A stretch of 64,000 nucleotides of DNA from Streptomyces sp. NBC_01217 (GCF_035994185.1 NZ_CP108538.1:2728001-2792000), one strand, 5' to 3'. Numbered from the stretch's first letter, positions 42,354 through 51,272 are shown. The notes: generated by a model not told the origin, from the sequence alone. A program made the numbers and translations.

Positions 42354-43954
42354 CCTGGTGGCGGGACGCCGTCTGTTACGAGGTCTACCCCCGGTCCTTC
42401 GCCGACTCGAACGGCGACGGGACCGGGGACCTCCCCGGCGTGACCGAACGCCTCGGTCACATCGGGGACCTGGGCGCCGACGCCGTATGGATCACCCCCT
42501 GCTATCCCTCTCCCCTGGCCGACGGCGGCTACGACATCGCCGACCACACGGGCATCGCGCCGGACCTCGGCACGCTCGACGACTTCGGCGCGCTCACCCG
42601 GCGGGCCCACGGGCTCGGCCTGAAGGTCATCGTCGACCTGGTCCCCAACCACACCTCCGACGCGCACCCGTGGTTCCGGGAGGCGCTGTCGGGGGGACCG
42701 GGCTGCGCGGCCCGCGACCGCTATCTGTTCCGCCGCGGGCAGGGGCCGGACGGCGTGTCGCCCCCGAACGACTGGCAGTCGGCGTTCGGGGGCCCGGCCT
42801 GGACCCGTACCGCCGACGGCGACTGGTACCTCCATCTGCACGCCCCCGAACAGCCGGACCTCAACTGGCGCAATCCTCAGGTGCGTTCGGACTTCGCCGA
42901 CGTGCTGCGGTTCTGGCTGGACCAGGGCGTGGACGGCTTCCGCGTGGACGTGGCCCATGCCCTGTTCAAGGCCGAGGGCCTGCCCGACGCGGGCCCCGGC
43001 CAGCACCAGAACCCCCTGCGCAACCACCTCATGCCGTACTACGACCAGGAGGAACTGCACCCCCTCTACCGCGAGTGGCGCGCCCTTCTCAGCACCCACC
43101 CGGCCCCGCCGGGCGCCGTCGCCCCGGCGGACCGTGTACTGGTGGCCGAGTCGGCCGTCTTCGCACCGGAGCGCCTCGCCCGGTACGTACGCGGGGACGA
43201 GATGCAGCAGGCCTTCAACTTCGCGTTCCTGGAGGCGCCTTGGGAGGCGAAGGTGCTGCGCGAGGTCATCGACGAGTCGATCGCGGCCACCGCGTCCGTG
43301 GGCGCGCCCGTCACCTGGGTCCTCTCCAGTCATGACGCGGTACGCCCCGTCACCCGTTACGGCTCCGAGCTGCGGGCCCGCTCCGCCGCCCTGCTGATGC
43401 TGGCCCTCCCCGGAGCCGTCTACCTCTACCAGGGTGAGGAACTCGCCCTGCCCCAGGCCGCCATTCCCGACGACCGCATACGCGATCCGCTGTGGGAACG
43501 CTCCGGTCACACCGACCGGGGACGCGACGGCGCCCGCGCCCCGGTCCCCTGGTCCGGCAGCCGGCCACCCTACGGCTTCACCACCGCCGCCCCGGACGAC
43601 TGCTGGCTTCCCCAGCCGGAGGGCTGGGCCGGCCACACGGTGGCGGCCCAGCTCGCCGACCCGCACTCCACCCTCGCCCTCTACCGCGCCGCGCTGCGTC
43701 TGCGCCGCGAGCACCCGGCCGGCGCGCACGCGGCCCTGCGCTGGTACTCCGCTCCCGGTGACCGCGTTCTCGCCTTCCGGCGGGGCGAGTTGGGGTGCGT
43801 GGTGAACCTCGGACCCGGTCCGCTGTCGCTCGACGCCCTCGGCCTGCCCGGCCGCCCCGTACTGAGCAGCGCCCCGTTGTCCGGACGCACCCTCCCGCCG
43901 GACGCCGCCGTCTGGCTCTCCACCAAGGAAGAAAGCGGTCATTCCCATGGCTGA
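42350..43954 (+). CDS. Glycoside hydrolase family 13 (alpha-glucosidase-like)
   Basis: A 534-residue (beta/alpha)8 enzyme starting TWWRDAVCYEVYPRSFADSN. Conserved region I is VIVDLVPNHTSDAHPWF, region II DGFRVDVAHAL with the nucleophile Asp, region III VLVAESAVF with the acid Glu, and region IV SSHDAVRP, where the usual Asn-His-Asp is Ser-His-Asp. It is of the oligo-1,6-glucosidase/alpha-glucosidase type with no signal peptide, so it acts on imported oligosaccharides in the cytosol. Its presence beside a GH130 enzyme suggests that the imported sugar carries both glucosidic and mannosidic bonds, or that the operon handles two sugars. Confidence 0.87.
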   Translation: MTWWRDAVCYEVYPRSFADSNGDGTGDLPGVTERLGHIGDLGADAVWITPCYPSPLADGGYDIADHTGIAPDLGTLDDFGALTRRAHGLGLKVIVDLVPNHTSDAHPWFREALSGGPGCAARDRYLFRRGQGPDGVSPPNDWQSAFGGPAWTRTADGDWYLHLHAPEQPDLNWRNPQVRSDFADVLRFWLDQGVDGFRVDVAHALFKAEGLPDAGPGQHQNPLRNHLMPYYDQEELHPLYREWRALLSTHPAPPGAVAPADRVLVAESAVFAPERLARYVRGDEMQQAFNFAFLEAPWEAKVLREVIDESIAATASVGAPVTWVLSSHDAVRPVTRYGSELRARSAALLMLALPGAVYLYQGEELALPQAAIPDDRIRDPLWERSGHTDRGRDGARAPVPWSGSRPPYGFTTAAPDDCWLPQPEGWAGHTVAAQLADPHSTLALYRAALRLRREHPAGAHAALRWYSAPGDRVLAFRRGELGCVVNLGPGPLSLDALGLPGRPVLSSAPLSGRTLPPDAAVWLSTKEESGHSHG

Positions 43955-45308
43955 TCTGTCACAGCTCGTCAAGGCGTACGACGTACGAGGGGTTGTTCCC
44001 GACCAGTGGGACGAGTCGCTGGCCGCGCTGTTCGGGGCTGCGTTCGTGCAGGTCGTGGGCGCGGAGGCGATCGTGATCGGGCATGACATGCGGCCCTCGT
44101 CGCCGGGGCTCGCAGCCGCCTTCGCGCGGGGTGCGTCGAACCGTGGCGCGGCGGTGACGCTGATCGGGCTGTGCTCGACCGACCAGCTGTACTACGCGTC
44201 GGGGGCGCTGGATCTGCCGGGGGCGATGTTCACGGCCTCGCACAACCCGGCCCGGTACAACGGCATCAAGATGTGCCGCGCGGGCGCGGCGCCGGTGGGC
44301 CAGGACACCGGTCTGTCGCGGATCCGTGAGCTGGTGGAGGCCTGGCAGGAGTCGGGCGCGCCGGAGCCGGTCGCGGTGCCGGGCGCGGTCGGCGAGCGCG
44401 AGACCCTGCGGGACTACGCCGCCCATCTGCTGTCCCTGGTGGACGTGACGAAGATCCGGCCGCTGAAGGTGGTGGTGGACGCGGGCAACGGGATGGGCGG
44501 GCACACCGTGCCCACGGTCTTCGCGGACCTCCCGCTGGATCTCGTACCGATGTACTTCGAGCTGGACGGGACCTTCCCCCACCACGAGGCGAACCCCCTG
44601 GACCCGGCCAACATCGTCGACCTCCGGCAGCGGGTGCGGGACGAGGGCGCCGACCTCGGTATCGCCTTCGACGGGGACGCGGACCGCTGTTTCGTCGTCG
44701 ACGAGCACGGCGATCCGGTCCCGCCGTCGGCGATCACCGCTCTGGTGGCGGCCCGGGAACTGGCCCGCCACGGCAACTCGGGGGTGATCATCCACAATCT
44801 GATCACCTCGTGGACGGTGCCGGAGGTGGTACGTGAGCACGGCGGCACCCCGGTGCGTACGCGGGTGGGGCACTCCTTCATCAAGGCGGAGATGGCCAGG
44901 TCCGGGGCGATCTTCGGCGGCGAGCACTCCGCGCACTACTACTTCCAGGACTTCTGGAACGCCGACACCGGGATGCTGGCCGCCCTGCATGTGCTGGCGG
45001 CCCTCGGCGGGCAGGACGGTCCGCTGTCCGCGCTGGTCGCGGGGTACGACCGTTATGCCGCCTCCGGCGAGATCAACTCCACGGTCGCCGACCGGGCCGG
45101 GCGCCTCGCCGTGCTCGCGGACGCCTACGCGGGCCGTGAGGGAGTCACCCTCGACGAGCTCGACGGCCTGACCGTCACGGCGGCCGACTGGTGGTTCAAC
45201 GTCCGCCCCTCCAACACCGAGCCGCTGCTGCGCCTGAACGTCGAGGCCCGGGACGGGGCCACCATGGCCAGGGTCCGCGACGAGGCACTGGCGGTCATCA
45301 GGAGCTGA
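43947..45308 (+). CDS. manB: Phosphomannomutase/phosphoglucomutase
   Basis: A 453-residue alpha-D-phosphohexomutase. The phosphoserine loop is FTASHNPARYNGIKMCRAG, the metal loop IAFDGDADRCFVVDEHGDPV, the sugar-binding loop GGEHSAHYYFQDFWNADTGM and the phosphate loop RPSNTEPLLRLNVEA. All four sites are complete. It converts mannose 1-phosphate and mannose 6-phosphate. Its start overlaps the GH13 stop by 8 bp, so it belongs to the operon. It is the expected exit point for the GH130 product. Confidence 0.92.
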   Translation: MADLSQLVKAYDVRGVVPDQWDESLAALFGAAFVQVVGAEAIVIGHDMRPSSPGLAAAFARGASNRGAAVTLIGLCSTDQLYYASGALDLPGAMFTASHNPARYNGIKMCRAGAAPVGQDTGLSRIRELVEAWQESGAPEPVAVPGAVGERETLRDYAAHLLSLVDVTKIRPLKVVVDAGNGMGGHTVPTVFADLPLDLVPMYFELDGTFPHHEANPLDPANIVDLRQRVRDEGADLGIAFDGDADRCFVVDEHGDPVPPSAITALVAARELARHGNSGVIIHNLITSWTVPEVVREHGGTPVRTRVGHSFIKAEMARSGAIFGGEHSAHYYFQDFWNADTGMLAALHVLAALGGQDGPLSALVAGYDRYAASGEINSTVADRAGRLAVLADAYAGREGVTLDELDGLTVTAADWWFNVRPSNTEPLLRLNVEARDGATMARVRDEALAVIRS

Positions 45309-45371
45309 TCCGCTGCCCCGCCTGCCAGGCCTCTCCCGCCCACCCCGGTCCGGGGAATCCGCGTCCCGGTA

Positions 45372-45485
45372 GAGTGTGCCAGTCGTCATCATGCCCGTTC
45401 AGGGGGAAGCCGGTGCAAATCCGGCACTGACCACGCAGCCGTGAACCGTCGTAGGAGACGGTGAGTCGGAATGCCCTGTCCGCGG
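45372..45485 (+). promoter_or_regulatory. Cobalamin riboswitch
   Basis: The B12-box core reads GGGGAAGCCGGTGCAAATCC then GGCACTGACCACGCAGCCGT (45402-45441). A downstream arm GTGAGTCGGAATGCCC (45460-45475) can close the aptamer with the upstream CATGCCC (45390-45396). This matches the conserved core of adenosylcobalamin-sensing leaders. It precedes five coupled genes for B12 capture and uptake and should turn them off when cobalamin is plentiful. Exact ends are approximate. Confidence 0.9.
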
Positions 45486-45563
45486 TCGTGACCGGCTCGC
45501 ACCACCGGAACCCCGGTGGTCGGCACCGTCGAGGAATACGGAGCCGGAGCCTGGTGCGCAAGC

Positions 45564-45598
45564 GTGCCTGTGCCCGGTTCCTCCCACAGGAGAGGCAC
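45564..45598 (+). promoter_or_regulatory. Ribosome-site hairpin (riboswitch expression platform)
   Basis: GTGCC (45564-45568) can pair with GGCAC (45594-45598) and TGTG (45569-45572) with CACA (45585-45588), leaving GGAGA of the ribosome-binding site in a bulge, 8-12 nt before the ATG at 45607. It could block initiation when the aptamer holds cobalamin. Confidence 0.55.
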
Positions 45599-45606
45599 CG
45601 CCCGCC

Positions 45607-46881
45607 ATGACCGTACGCCGCAGCGCAGCAACGCTCGCCGCCACCGCCACCGTGCTCTGTGCGGCCGCTGCCCCGGTCGCGGTGGCGGCGCCGTCCCCGA
45701 CGCCCTCGCCGTCCGTCGCGCTGCCTTCCGGGCTGTACGGCACGAAGGACCCCACGTACGACGGTGTCTGGCGGCAGTCGCTGGCCTTCCTGGCCCAGCG
45801 GGTCGAGGGCGTGACGCCCGCCACGAAGTCGGTGGACTGGCTGATCGCCCAGCAGTGCGCCGACGGCGCCTACGCCGCGTACCGGCCCGATGTCTCCGTG
45901 CCGTGCGACGCGAAGACGGTGCTGGACACCAATGCCACCGCGGCCGCCACCCAGGCGCTCGTCGAGGTGGGCGGGCACCGGGACATCGTGAACAACTCGG
46001 TGCGCTGGCTGAAGTCCGTACAGAACGAGGACGGCGGCTGGGGCTACACCGCGGGCGCGCCCAGTGACGCCAACTCCACCTCCCTGGTGATCGGCGCCCT
46101 CGCCCGGCAGGGGCAGCGGCTCGGAGACATCACGACGCCCGGCGGCAAGACCCCCTACACCCCGCTGCTCGCACTCGCGATCCCGTGCGGCGGCAAGGAC
46201 GGCGGCGCCTTCGCCTACCAGCCCGACAAGGCCGGGAAACTCACCGCCAACGCGGACGCCACCGCGGCCGCCGTGCTCGGCGCGATGGGCAAGGCCCTGG
46301 CCGTCGGGAACAACGCCGCGGGCAAGGCGCCCAGCTGCCGTCCAGGGTCCGCTCCCACGCCGGAGCAGGCCGCCCAGAACGGCGCCCACTTCCTCTCCGG
46401 CGCCCTCGCCGCCACCGGCCATCTGGACCTGGCTCCGATGCCCGGCGCCGAGGACTCCGCCCCGCAGCCCGACTTCGGCAACACCGCGGACGCGGTCGTC
46501 GCGCTGTCCGCCGCGGGGCACCAGGACAAGGCGGCCCCGGCCGTGGCCTGGCTGAAGAAGAACTCCGGGTCCTGGGCCGAGCAGAACGGCCCCGCCGCCT
46601 ACGCGCAGCTGGTCCTGGCCGCGCACGCGACCGGCGCCGACGCCCGCGACTTCGGCGGCGTCGACCTGGTCGACAAGCTGAACGCGACCGGTCCCGCCCC
46701 CGCGGCGATCACGACACCAGACCCGTCCACCGACACCGGATACGTGGCCACGGAGAAGGATCAGGTCCACAGCGGCGACGACGTCATCGGCGGCGTGTGG
46801 TGGTACGTCGGCATCGGCCTGGTCGTCGGTGCGGGCGCCGGTTTCCTGATCAGCGGCCGCCGGAAGAACCAGCAGCTGTGA
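45607..46881 (+). CDS. Secreted, membrane-tethered alpha/alpha-barrel protein, intrinsic factor alpha-domain-like
   Basis: A 424-residue exported protein: signal peptide (residues 1 to about 28), helical barrel (about 38-365), linker and one C-terminal transmembrane helix (VWWYVGIGLVVGAGAGFLIS) ending in basic residues. Repeats such as DWLIAQQCADGAYAAY, VRWLKSVQNEDGGWGYTAG, ANSTSLVIGALARQGQ and NTADAVVALSAAG are prenyltransferase/squalene-oxidase hairpins, but the DxDD and zinc residues of those enzymes are absent. Eukaryotic intrinsic factor and transcobalamin have the same barrel as their alpha domain. Placed first after the B12 riboswitch and next to an ECF transporter, it is best read as an extracellular B12-capture subunit. 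Confidence 0.8.
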   Translation: MTVRRSAATLAATATVLCAAAAPVAVAAPSPTPSPSVALPSGLYGTKDPTYDGVWRQSLAFLAQRVEGVTPATKSVDWLIAQQCADGAYAAYRPDVSVPCDAKTVLDTNATAAATQALVEVGGHRDIVNNSVRWLKSVQNEDGGWGYTAGAPSDANSTSLVIGALARQGQRLGDITTPGGKTPYTPLLALAIPCGGKDGGAFAYQPDKAGKLTANADATAAAVLGAMGKALAVGNNAAGKAPSCRPGSAPTPEQAAQNGAHFLSGALAATGHLDLAPMPGAEDSAPQPDFGNTADAVVALSAAGHQDKAAPAVAWLKKNSGSWAEQNGPAAYAQLVLAAHATGADARDFGGVDLVDKLNATGPAPAAITTPDPSTDTGYVATEKDQVHSGDDVIGGVWWYVGIGLVVGAGAGFLISGRRKNQQL

Positions 46882-47555
46882 GGCGTGCGGGAAGAGCCAC
46901 CGCCCTGCTGATGGTCCTGGGCGCCGTCCTGGCCGTGCTGGGCGCGGGGACGGCCCAGGCGGCCGGCTACCGGTACTGGTCGTTCTGGGAGGGCTCCGGC
47001 ACCGGCTGGACGTACGCCACCCAGGGCCCGTCCCTGGTCCGGCCGGACGACGGCACGGTGCAGGGCTTCCGGTTCTCGGTGAGCGAGGACTCCCAGGACT
47101 CGGCGACGCCGCGCCGCTCCCCCGGCTTCGCGCAGATCTGCGCGGACACCCCGGCGAAGGACGGCACCAAGCGGATCGCGCTGGTCATCGACCCGGGCAC
47201 GGCGTCGGACGCCCCTGCCGGAGAGACACCGCCCGCACTGCGCACGGCGTGCGCGCGGGTCGCCCCGGACGCGAGCACCGCGCAGGCGCTCGCCTCGGTG
47301 GCCAAGCCGCTGCGCTACAGCAGCGACGCGCTGCTGTGCGCCATATCCGGCTATCCGAACTCGGGCTGCGGCGAACAGATTTCGAACGACGGACACGGGA
47401 CACCTGCCGCCTCCGCGCCCGCCTCTGCTTCCGCTTCCGCCTCTGCGTCCTCGGGCGGCTCCGGTGGCGGCCCGTCCGCCGGGGTGCTCGTCGGGGTCGG
47501 CGCCGTACTCCTCCTCGGCACAGCCGCAGTCGTGCAGGCCCGCCGCCGCCGATGA
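46878..47555 (+). CDS. Secreted, membrane-anchored SCO2322-family/DUF4430-like protein (transcobalamin beta-domain-like)
   Basis: A 225-residue exported protein starting at GTG 46878 (4-bp overlap). A signal peptide covers 1 to about 30. The mature start GYRYWSFWEGSGTGWTYATQ and GTVQGFRFSVSE resemble the DUF4430/transcobalamin beta-domain style, with YWS-W and GW-Y pattern. Cys pairs occur in FAQICADTPA and ALLCAISGYPNSGCGEQ. A Ser/Ala linker and a C-terminal transmembrane helix (GVLVGVGAVLLLGTAAVVQA) with a basic tail anchor it. I recall the family as SCO2322-type. With the preceding protein it appears to make a split, two-polypeptide version of intrinsic factor. Confidence 0.78.
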   Translation: MRRAGRATALLMVLGAVLAVLGAGTAQAAGYRYWSFWEGSGTGWTYATQGPSLVRPDDGTVQGFRFSVSEDSQDSATPRRSPGFAQICADTPAKDGTKRIALVIDPGTASDAPAGETPPALRTACARVAPDASTAQALASVAKPLRYSSDALLCAISGYPNSGCGEQISNDGHGTPAASAPASASASASASSGGSGGGPSAGVLVGVGAVLLLGTAAVVQARRRR

Positions 47556-48715
47556 CCGCCCCGACCACCGGCCCGGCCCGGCTGCACCGCCCGCTGCGCG
47601 CCCCCGGGGCGACCCGGAGCAACGCCCTGCCCGCCGGGGCCTGGTGGCTGTGGGCACTGGGTCTGGCCACCGCCGCGTCCCGGACCACCAATCCGCTGCT
47701 GCTCGGGCTGCTGGTGGGGGTGGCCGGCTATGTGGTCGCGGCACGCCGTACGGACGCGCCGTGGGCCCGTTCGTACGGGGCGTTCATCAAGATCGGGCTG
47801 TTCGTCATCGGTGTGCGGCTGGTCTTCTCCGTCTTCCTCGGTTCGCCGATCCCGGGGACGCACGCGGTGTTCACGCTTCCCGAAGTCCCGCTGCCCGACT
47901 GGGCGAAGGGCGTCAGGATCGGTGGCCGGGTCACCGCCGAGCAGCTGGTCTTCGCGCTGTACGACGGCGCGAAGCTGGCCGCCCTGCTGATCTGCGTCGG
48001 TGCGGCGAACTCGCTGGCCAACCCGGCCCGGCTGCTGAAGTCGCTGCCGGGTGCGCTGTACGAGGCGGGGGTCGCCGTCGTCGTCGCGATGACGTTCGCG
48101 CCGAACATGGTCGCCGATGTGGTGCGACTGCGCACCGCGCGTCGGCTGCGGGGCCGTCCGACCGGCGGCATCAAGGCGGTCCTCCAGATCGGACTGCCGG
48201 TCCTGGAGGGCGCGTTGGAACGGTCGGTCGCGGTGGCGGCCTCGATGGACGCGCGCGGATACGGGCGTACGGCTCAGGTCCCGCCCGCCGTCCGGCACAC
48301 CACGAACGTCCTCACGCTCGGCGGGCTGCTCGGGGTGTGCGCGGGTACGTACGGTCTGCTGGCCGCGCAGGGTGCGGTGTACGGGCTGCCGCTGCTGATC
48401 GCCGGGCTCGTCGCCGCGATGGCCGGGCTGCGGCTCGGCGGGGCCCGCTCGGTCCGTACCCGCTACCGGCCCGACCGGTGGGGTGTGCGGGCCTGGCTGG
48501 TGACGGGTTCGGGGGTCGCGGTGGCCGTGGCGATGATCTGGGCGGGCGGTGTCGACGCGGAGGCGCTGCGCCCCGGGGTCGTCCCGCTGGTCACGCCGGT
48601 GCTTCCGCTGTGGCCCGCGGCCGCGGTGCTGACCGGGCTGCTGCCCGCGGTGGTGGCGCCCGTGCCGCCCACGGTGGGCGCCCCGCGTTCCCCGCGTTCC
48701 AAGGAGAGCCAGTGA
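47552..48715 (+). CDS. ECF transporter transmembrane (T) component
   Basis: A 387-residue CbiQ-family membrane protein, 4-bp overlap with the previous gene. Helices include TNPLLLGLLVGVAGYVVAAR and FIKIGLFVIGVRLVFSVFLG. The ATPase-coupling motifs of EcfT are present: MTFAPNMVADVVRLRTARRL and ALERSVAVAASMDARGYG (the Ala-Arg-Gly form). The C-terminal 100 residues add more hydrophobic helices than a minimal T component. It should join the fused ATPase and the S component to import cobalamin. Confidence 0.87.
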   Translation: MTAPTTGPARLHRPLRAPGATRSNALPAGAWWLWALGLATAASRTTNPLLLGLLVGVAGYVVAARRTDAPWARSYGAFIKIGLFVIGVRLVFSVFLGSPIPGTHAVFTLPEVPLPDWAKGVRIGGRVTAEQLVFALYDGAKLAALLICVGAANSLANPARLLKSLPGALYEAGVAVVVAMTFAPNMVADVVRLRTARRLRGRPTGGIKAVLQIGLPVLEGALERSVAVAASMDARGYGRTAQVPPAVRHTTNVLTLGGLLGVCAGTYGLLAAQGAVYGLPLLIAGLVAAMAGLRLGGARSVRTRYRPDRWGVRAWLVTGSGVAVAVAMIWAGGVDAEALRPGVVPLVTPVLPLWPAAAVLTGLLPAVVAPVPPTVGAPRSPRSKESQ

Positions 48716-50442
48716 TCCGGTTCGAGCAGGTCTCGGTGCGGTACGAGGGGGCGCAGCACCCCACCCTCTCCGGGGTCGATCTGACCGTCCCGGAGGGCGA
48801 GTTGGTGCTGCTCGTCGGCCCGTCCGGGGTCGGCAAGTCGACATTGCTGGGCGCCGTGTCCGGTCTCGTGCCGCACTTCACCGGCGGCACGCTGAGCGGC
48901 CGGGTGACGGTCGACGGGCGCGACACCCGCACCCACAAACCGCGCGAACTCGCCGATCTGGTCGGCACGGTGGGCCAGGACCCGCTCTCCCACTTCGTCA
49001 CCGACACCGTCGAGGACGAGCTGGCGTACGGGATGGAGTCGCTGGGTCTCGCCCCCGATGTGATGCGGCGGCGGGTCGAGGAGACCCTCGATCTGCTGGG
49101 TCTGGCGGGTCTGCGCGACCGGCCGATCGCCACGCTCTCCGGCGGACAGCAGCAGCGGGTCGCGATCGGCTCCGTCCTCACCCCGCATCCGAAGGTCCTG
49201 GTCCTCGACGAGCCGACGTCCGCACTGGACCCGGCGGCGGCCGAGGAGGTCCTCGCGGTGCTGCAGCGGCTGGTGCACGACCTGGGTACGACGGTCCTGA
49301 TGGCGGAGCACCGGCTCGAACGGGTGGTGCAGTACGCGGACCAGGTCGTCCTGCTGCCGTCGCCGGGCGCCGCCCCGGTCATGGGCGCGCCCGCGGACGT
49401 CATGGCCGTCTCCCCGGTCCATCCGCCGGTCGTCGCGCTGGGCCGGCTGGCGGGGTGGGAGCCGCTGCCGCTCTCGGTCCGCGACGCGCGGCGCCGGGCG
49501 GCGGACCTGCGCGAGCGGCTGGCGCAGGCACGGCCGCCCGCCGCTCCGTCGCCCATACCGGCCGAAACGGCCGGGGCGGCCGTGACACCGCTGCCCGCCG
49601 CTCCCGTACGGCGCGGCGCCCTCGCCCGGCTGCTGGGCCGGGGCGCGCGGACCGCCGCCGCGGCTCCCGCGCCGGTCGTCGATGTCACGGTCCGGGTCGA
49701 ACGTCTCGGCGTACGGCGTGGGCGTGTCGACGCGCTGCGCCGGGTGACGCTCACCGTCTCCCCCGGTGAGACCGTCGCCCTGATGGGACGCAACGGGGCG
49801 GGCAAGTCCACTCTGCTGGCCACGCTCGTCGGCATGGTCGAGCCCACCGCGGGCACCGTCCTCGTCGGCGGCCGGATCCCGCACCGTACGCAGCCGCGCG
49901 AGATGGTGCGCCGGGTCGGGCTCGTACCGCAGGAACCACGAGATCTGCTGTACGCGGACACCGTCGCCGCCGAGTGCGCCGCGGCCGACGCCGACGCGGG
50001 CGCCGCCGCGGGCAGCTGCCGGGCCCTGGTCTCCGAGCTGCTGCCCGGCGTACCGGACGACACCCATCCCCGTGATCTCTCCGAGGGCCAGCGGCTCGCG
50101 CTCGCGCTGGCCGTCGTGCTCACCGCGAGGCCCCCGTTGCTGCTTCTGGACGAGCCGACCCGTGGCCTGGACTACGCGGCGAAGGCCCGGCTGGTCGGGG
50201 TGCTCCGCGGCCTCGCGGCCGAGGGTCATGCGATCGTCCTGGCCACGCACGACGTGGAGCTCGCCGCCGAGCTGGCGCACCGGGTGGTGATCCTCGCCGA
50301 CGGGGAGGTCGTCGCGGACGGGGAGACCCGGCAGGTGGTGGTCTCCTCCCCGGCGTTCGCCCCGCAGACCGCGAAGATCCTCGCCCCGCAGGAGTGGCTG
50401 ACCGTGACGCAGGTGCGCGGCGCGCTGGGAGCCGCGTCATGA
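48712..50442 (+). CDS. ECF transporter fused double ATPase (A-A')
   Basis: A 576-residue protein with two ABC ATPase domains in one chain. Domain one (1 to about 225) has GPSGVGKST, LSGGQQQRVAIGS and VLVLDEPTSALDP; domain two (about 325-540) has GRNGAGKST, LSEGQRLALALAVVL and LLLLDEPTRGLD. The linker of about 100 residues is Ala/Pro-rich. The degenerate signature (LSEGQ) in the second domain implies one stronger and one weaker ATP site. Starts at GTG 48712 after AAGGAGAG and overlaps its neighbours by 4 bp. Confidence 0.9.
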   Translation: MIRFEQVSVRYEGAQHPTLSGVDLTVPEGELVLLVGPSGVGKSTLLGAVSGLVPHFTGGTLSGRVTVDGRDTRTHKPRELADLVGTVGQDPLSHFVTDTVEDELAYGMESLGLAPDVMRRRVEETLDLLGLAGLRDRPIATLSGGQQQRVAIGSVLTPHPKVLVLDEPTSALDPAAAEEVLAVLQRLVHDLGTTVLMAEHRLERVVQYADQVVLLPSPGAAPVMGAPADVMAVSPVHPPVVALGRLAGWEPLPLSVRDARRRAADLRERLAQARPPAAPSPIPAETAGAAVTPLPAAPVRRGALARLLGRGARTAAAAPAPVVDVTVRVERLGVRRGRVDALRRVTLTVSPGETVALMGRNGAGKSTLLATLVGMVEPTAGTVLVGGRIPHRTQPREMVRRVGLVPQEPRDLLYADTVAAECAAADADAGAAAGSCRALVSELLPGVPDDTHPRDLSEGQRLALALAVVLTARPPLLLLDEPTRGLDYAAKARLVGVLRGLAAEGHAIVLATHDVELAAELAHRVVILADGEVVADGETRQVVVSSPAFAPQTAKILAPQEWLTVTQVRGALGAAS

Positions 50443-51272
50443 GCGCAAGGGGCACGGTCGGGCGCCGGACACGGCCGGTGCGCCTCGGGCCGCGTGCGAT
50501 CGCCGCGCTCGTCCTCATCAGTGCGATCGGTGTGGTCGCGTTCGGCTGGCCGCTGCTGGCCGGTGCGGACTCCGGTCTGGCGCACTCCGAGGATGCGCCG
50601 TGGCTGTTCGCCGCGCTGCTGCCGCTGCTGGTGGGTGTGGTCGTCGCGATGATCGGGGACTCCGGTCTCGACGCGAAGGCGGTGGCGATGCTGGGCGTGC
50701 TGGCCGCGGTCGGCGCCGCGCTGCGTCCGCTGGGGGCGGGCACGGCGGGCCTGGAGCCGATGTTCTTCCTGATGGTGCTGAGCGGCCGGGTGCTCGGACC
50801 GGGCTTCGGCTTCGTGCTCGGCTCGGTGACGATGTTCGCGTCCGCGCTGCTCACCGGTGGGGTGGGGCCGTGGATGCCGTTCCAGATGCTGTCGATGGGC
50901 TGGTTCGCGATGGGCGCGGGCCTGCTGCCGGGCCCGGACCGGCTGCGCGGGCGGGCCGAGCTGCTGATGCTCGCGGTGTACGGGTTCGTGGCGTCCTTCG
51001 CGTACGGCACGGTGATGAACCTGTACGGATGGACGGTGGTGCCCCCGGCCGGCTCGGGGATCTCGTTCCACGCGGGTGATCCCCTGGCGGAGAACCTGGT
51101 GCGCTTCCTGGCCTACTGCACGGCCACGTCGCTCGGCTGGGACCTGGGCCGGGCCGCGCTCACCCTGGTGCTGACCCTGACCGTCGGCGCGACGCTGCTG
51201 AAGGCACTGCGCCGGGCCACGCGCCGCGCCGCCTTCGAGGCCCAGGTCACATTCGACGCCCCCGGCGAGTGA
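50439..51272 (+). CDS. ECF transporter substrate-specific (S) component, cobalamin-type
   Basis: A 277-residue membrane protein with about six helices. The ECF S-component region is LDAKAVAMLGVLAAVGAALR, LGPGFGFVLGSVTMFASALL and FQMLSMGWFAMGAGLLPG, the Gly-Phe-Gly-Phe and S-component packing motifs. I assign it to the CbrT-type cobalamin group from the riboswitch and context. ATG 50439 overlaps the fused ATPase stop. It is the last gene of the operon. Confidence 0.82.
   Translation: MSARGTVGRRTRPVRLGPRAIAALVLISAIGVVAFGWPLLAGADSGLAHSEDAPWLFAALLPLLVGVVVAMIGDSGLDAKAVAMLGVLAAVGAALRPLGAGTAGLEPMFFLMVLSGRVLGPGFGFVLGSVTMFASALLTGGVGPWMPFQMLSMGWFAMGAGLLPGPDRLRGRAELLMLAVYGFVASFAYGTVMNLYGWTVVPPAGSGISFHAGDPLAENLVRFLAYCTATSLGWDLGRAALTLVLTLTVGATLLKALRRATRRAAFEAQVTFDAPGE

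Noticed and set aside
45607..46881. Terpene or squalene cyclase
   Set aside because: The alpha/alpha barrel is present but the DxDD and metal residues are not, the protein is exported and tethered, and the context is B12 uptake.
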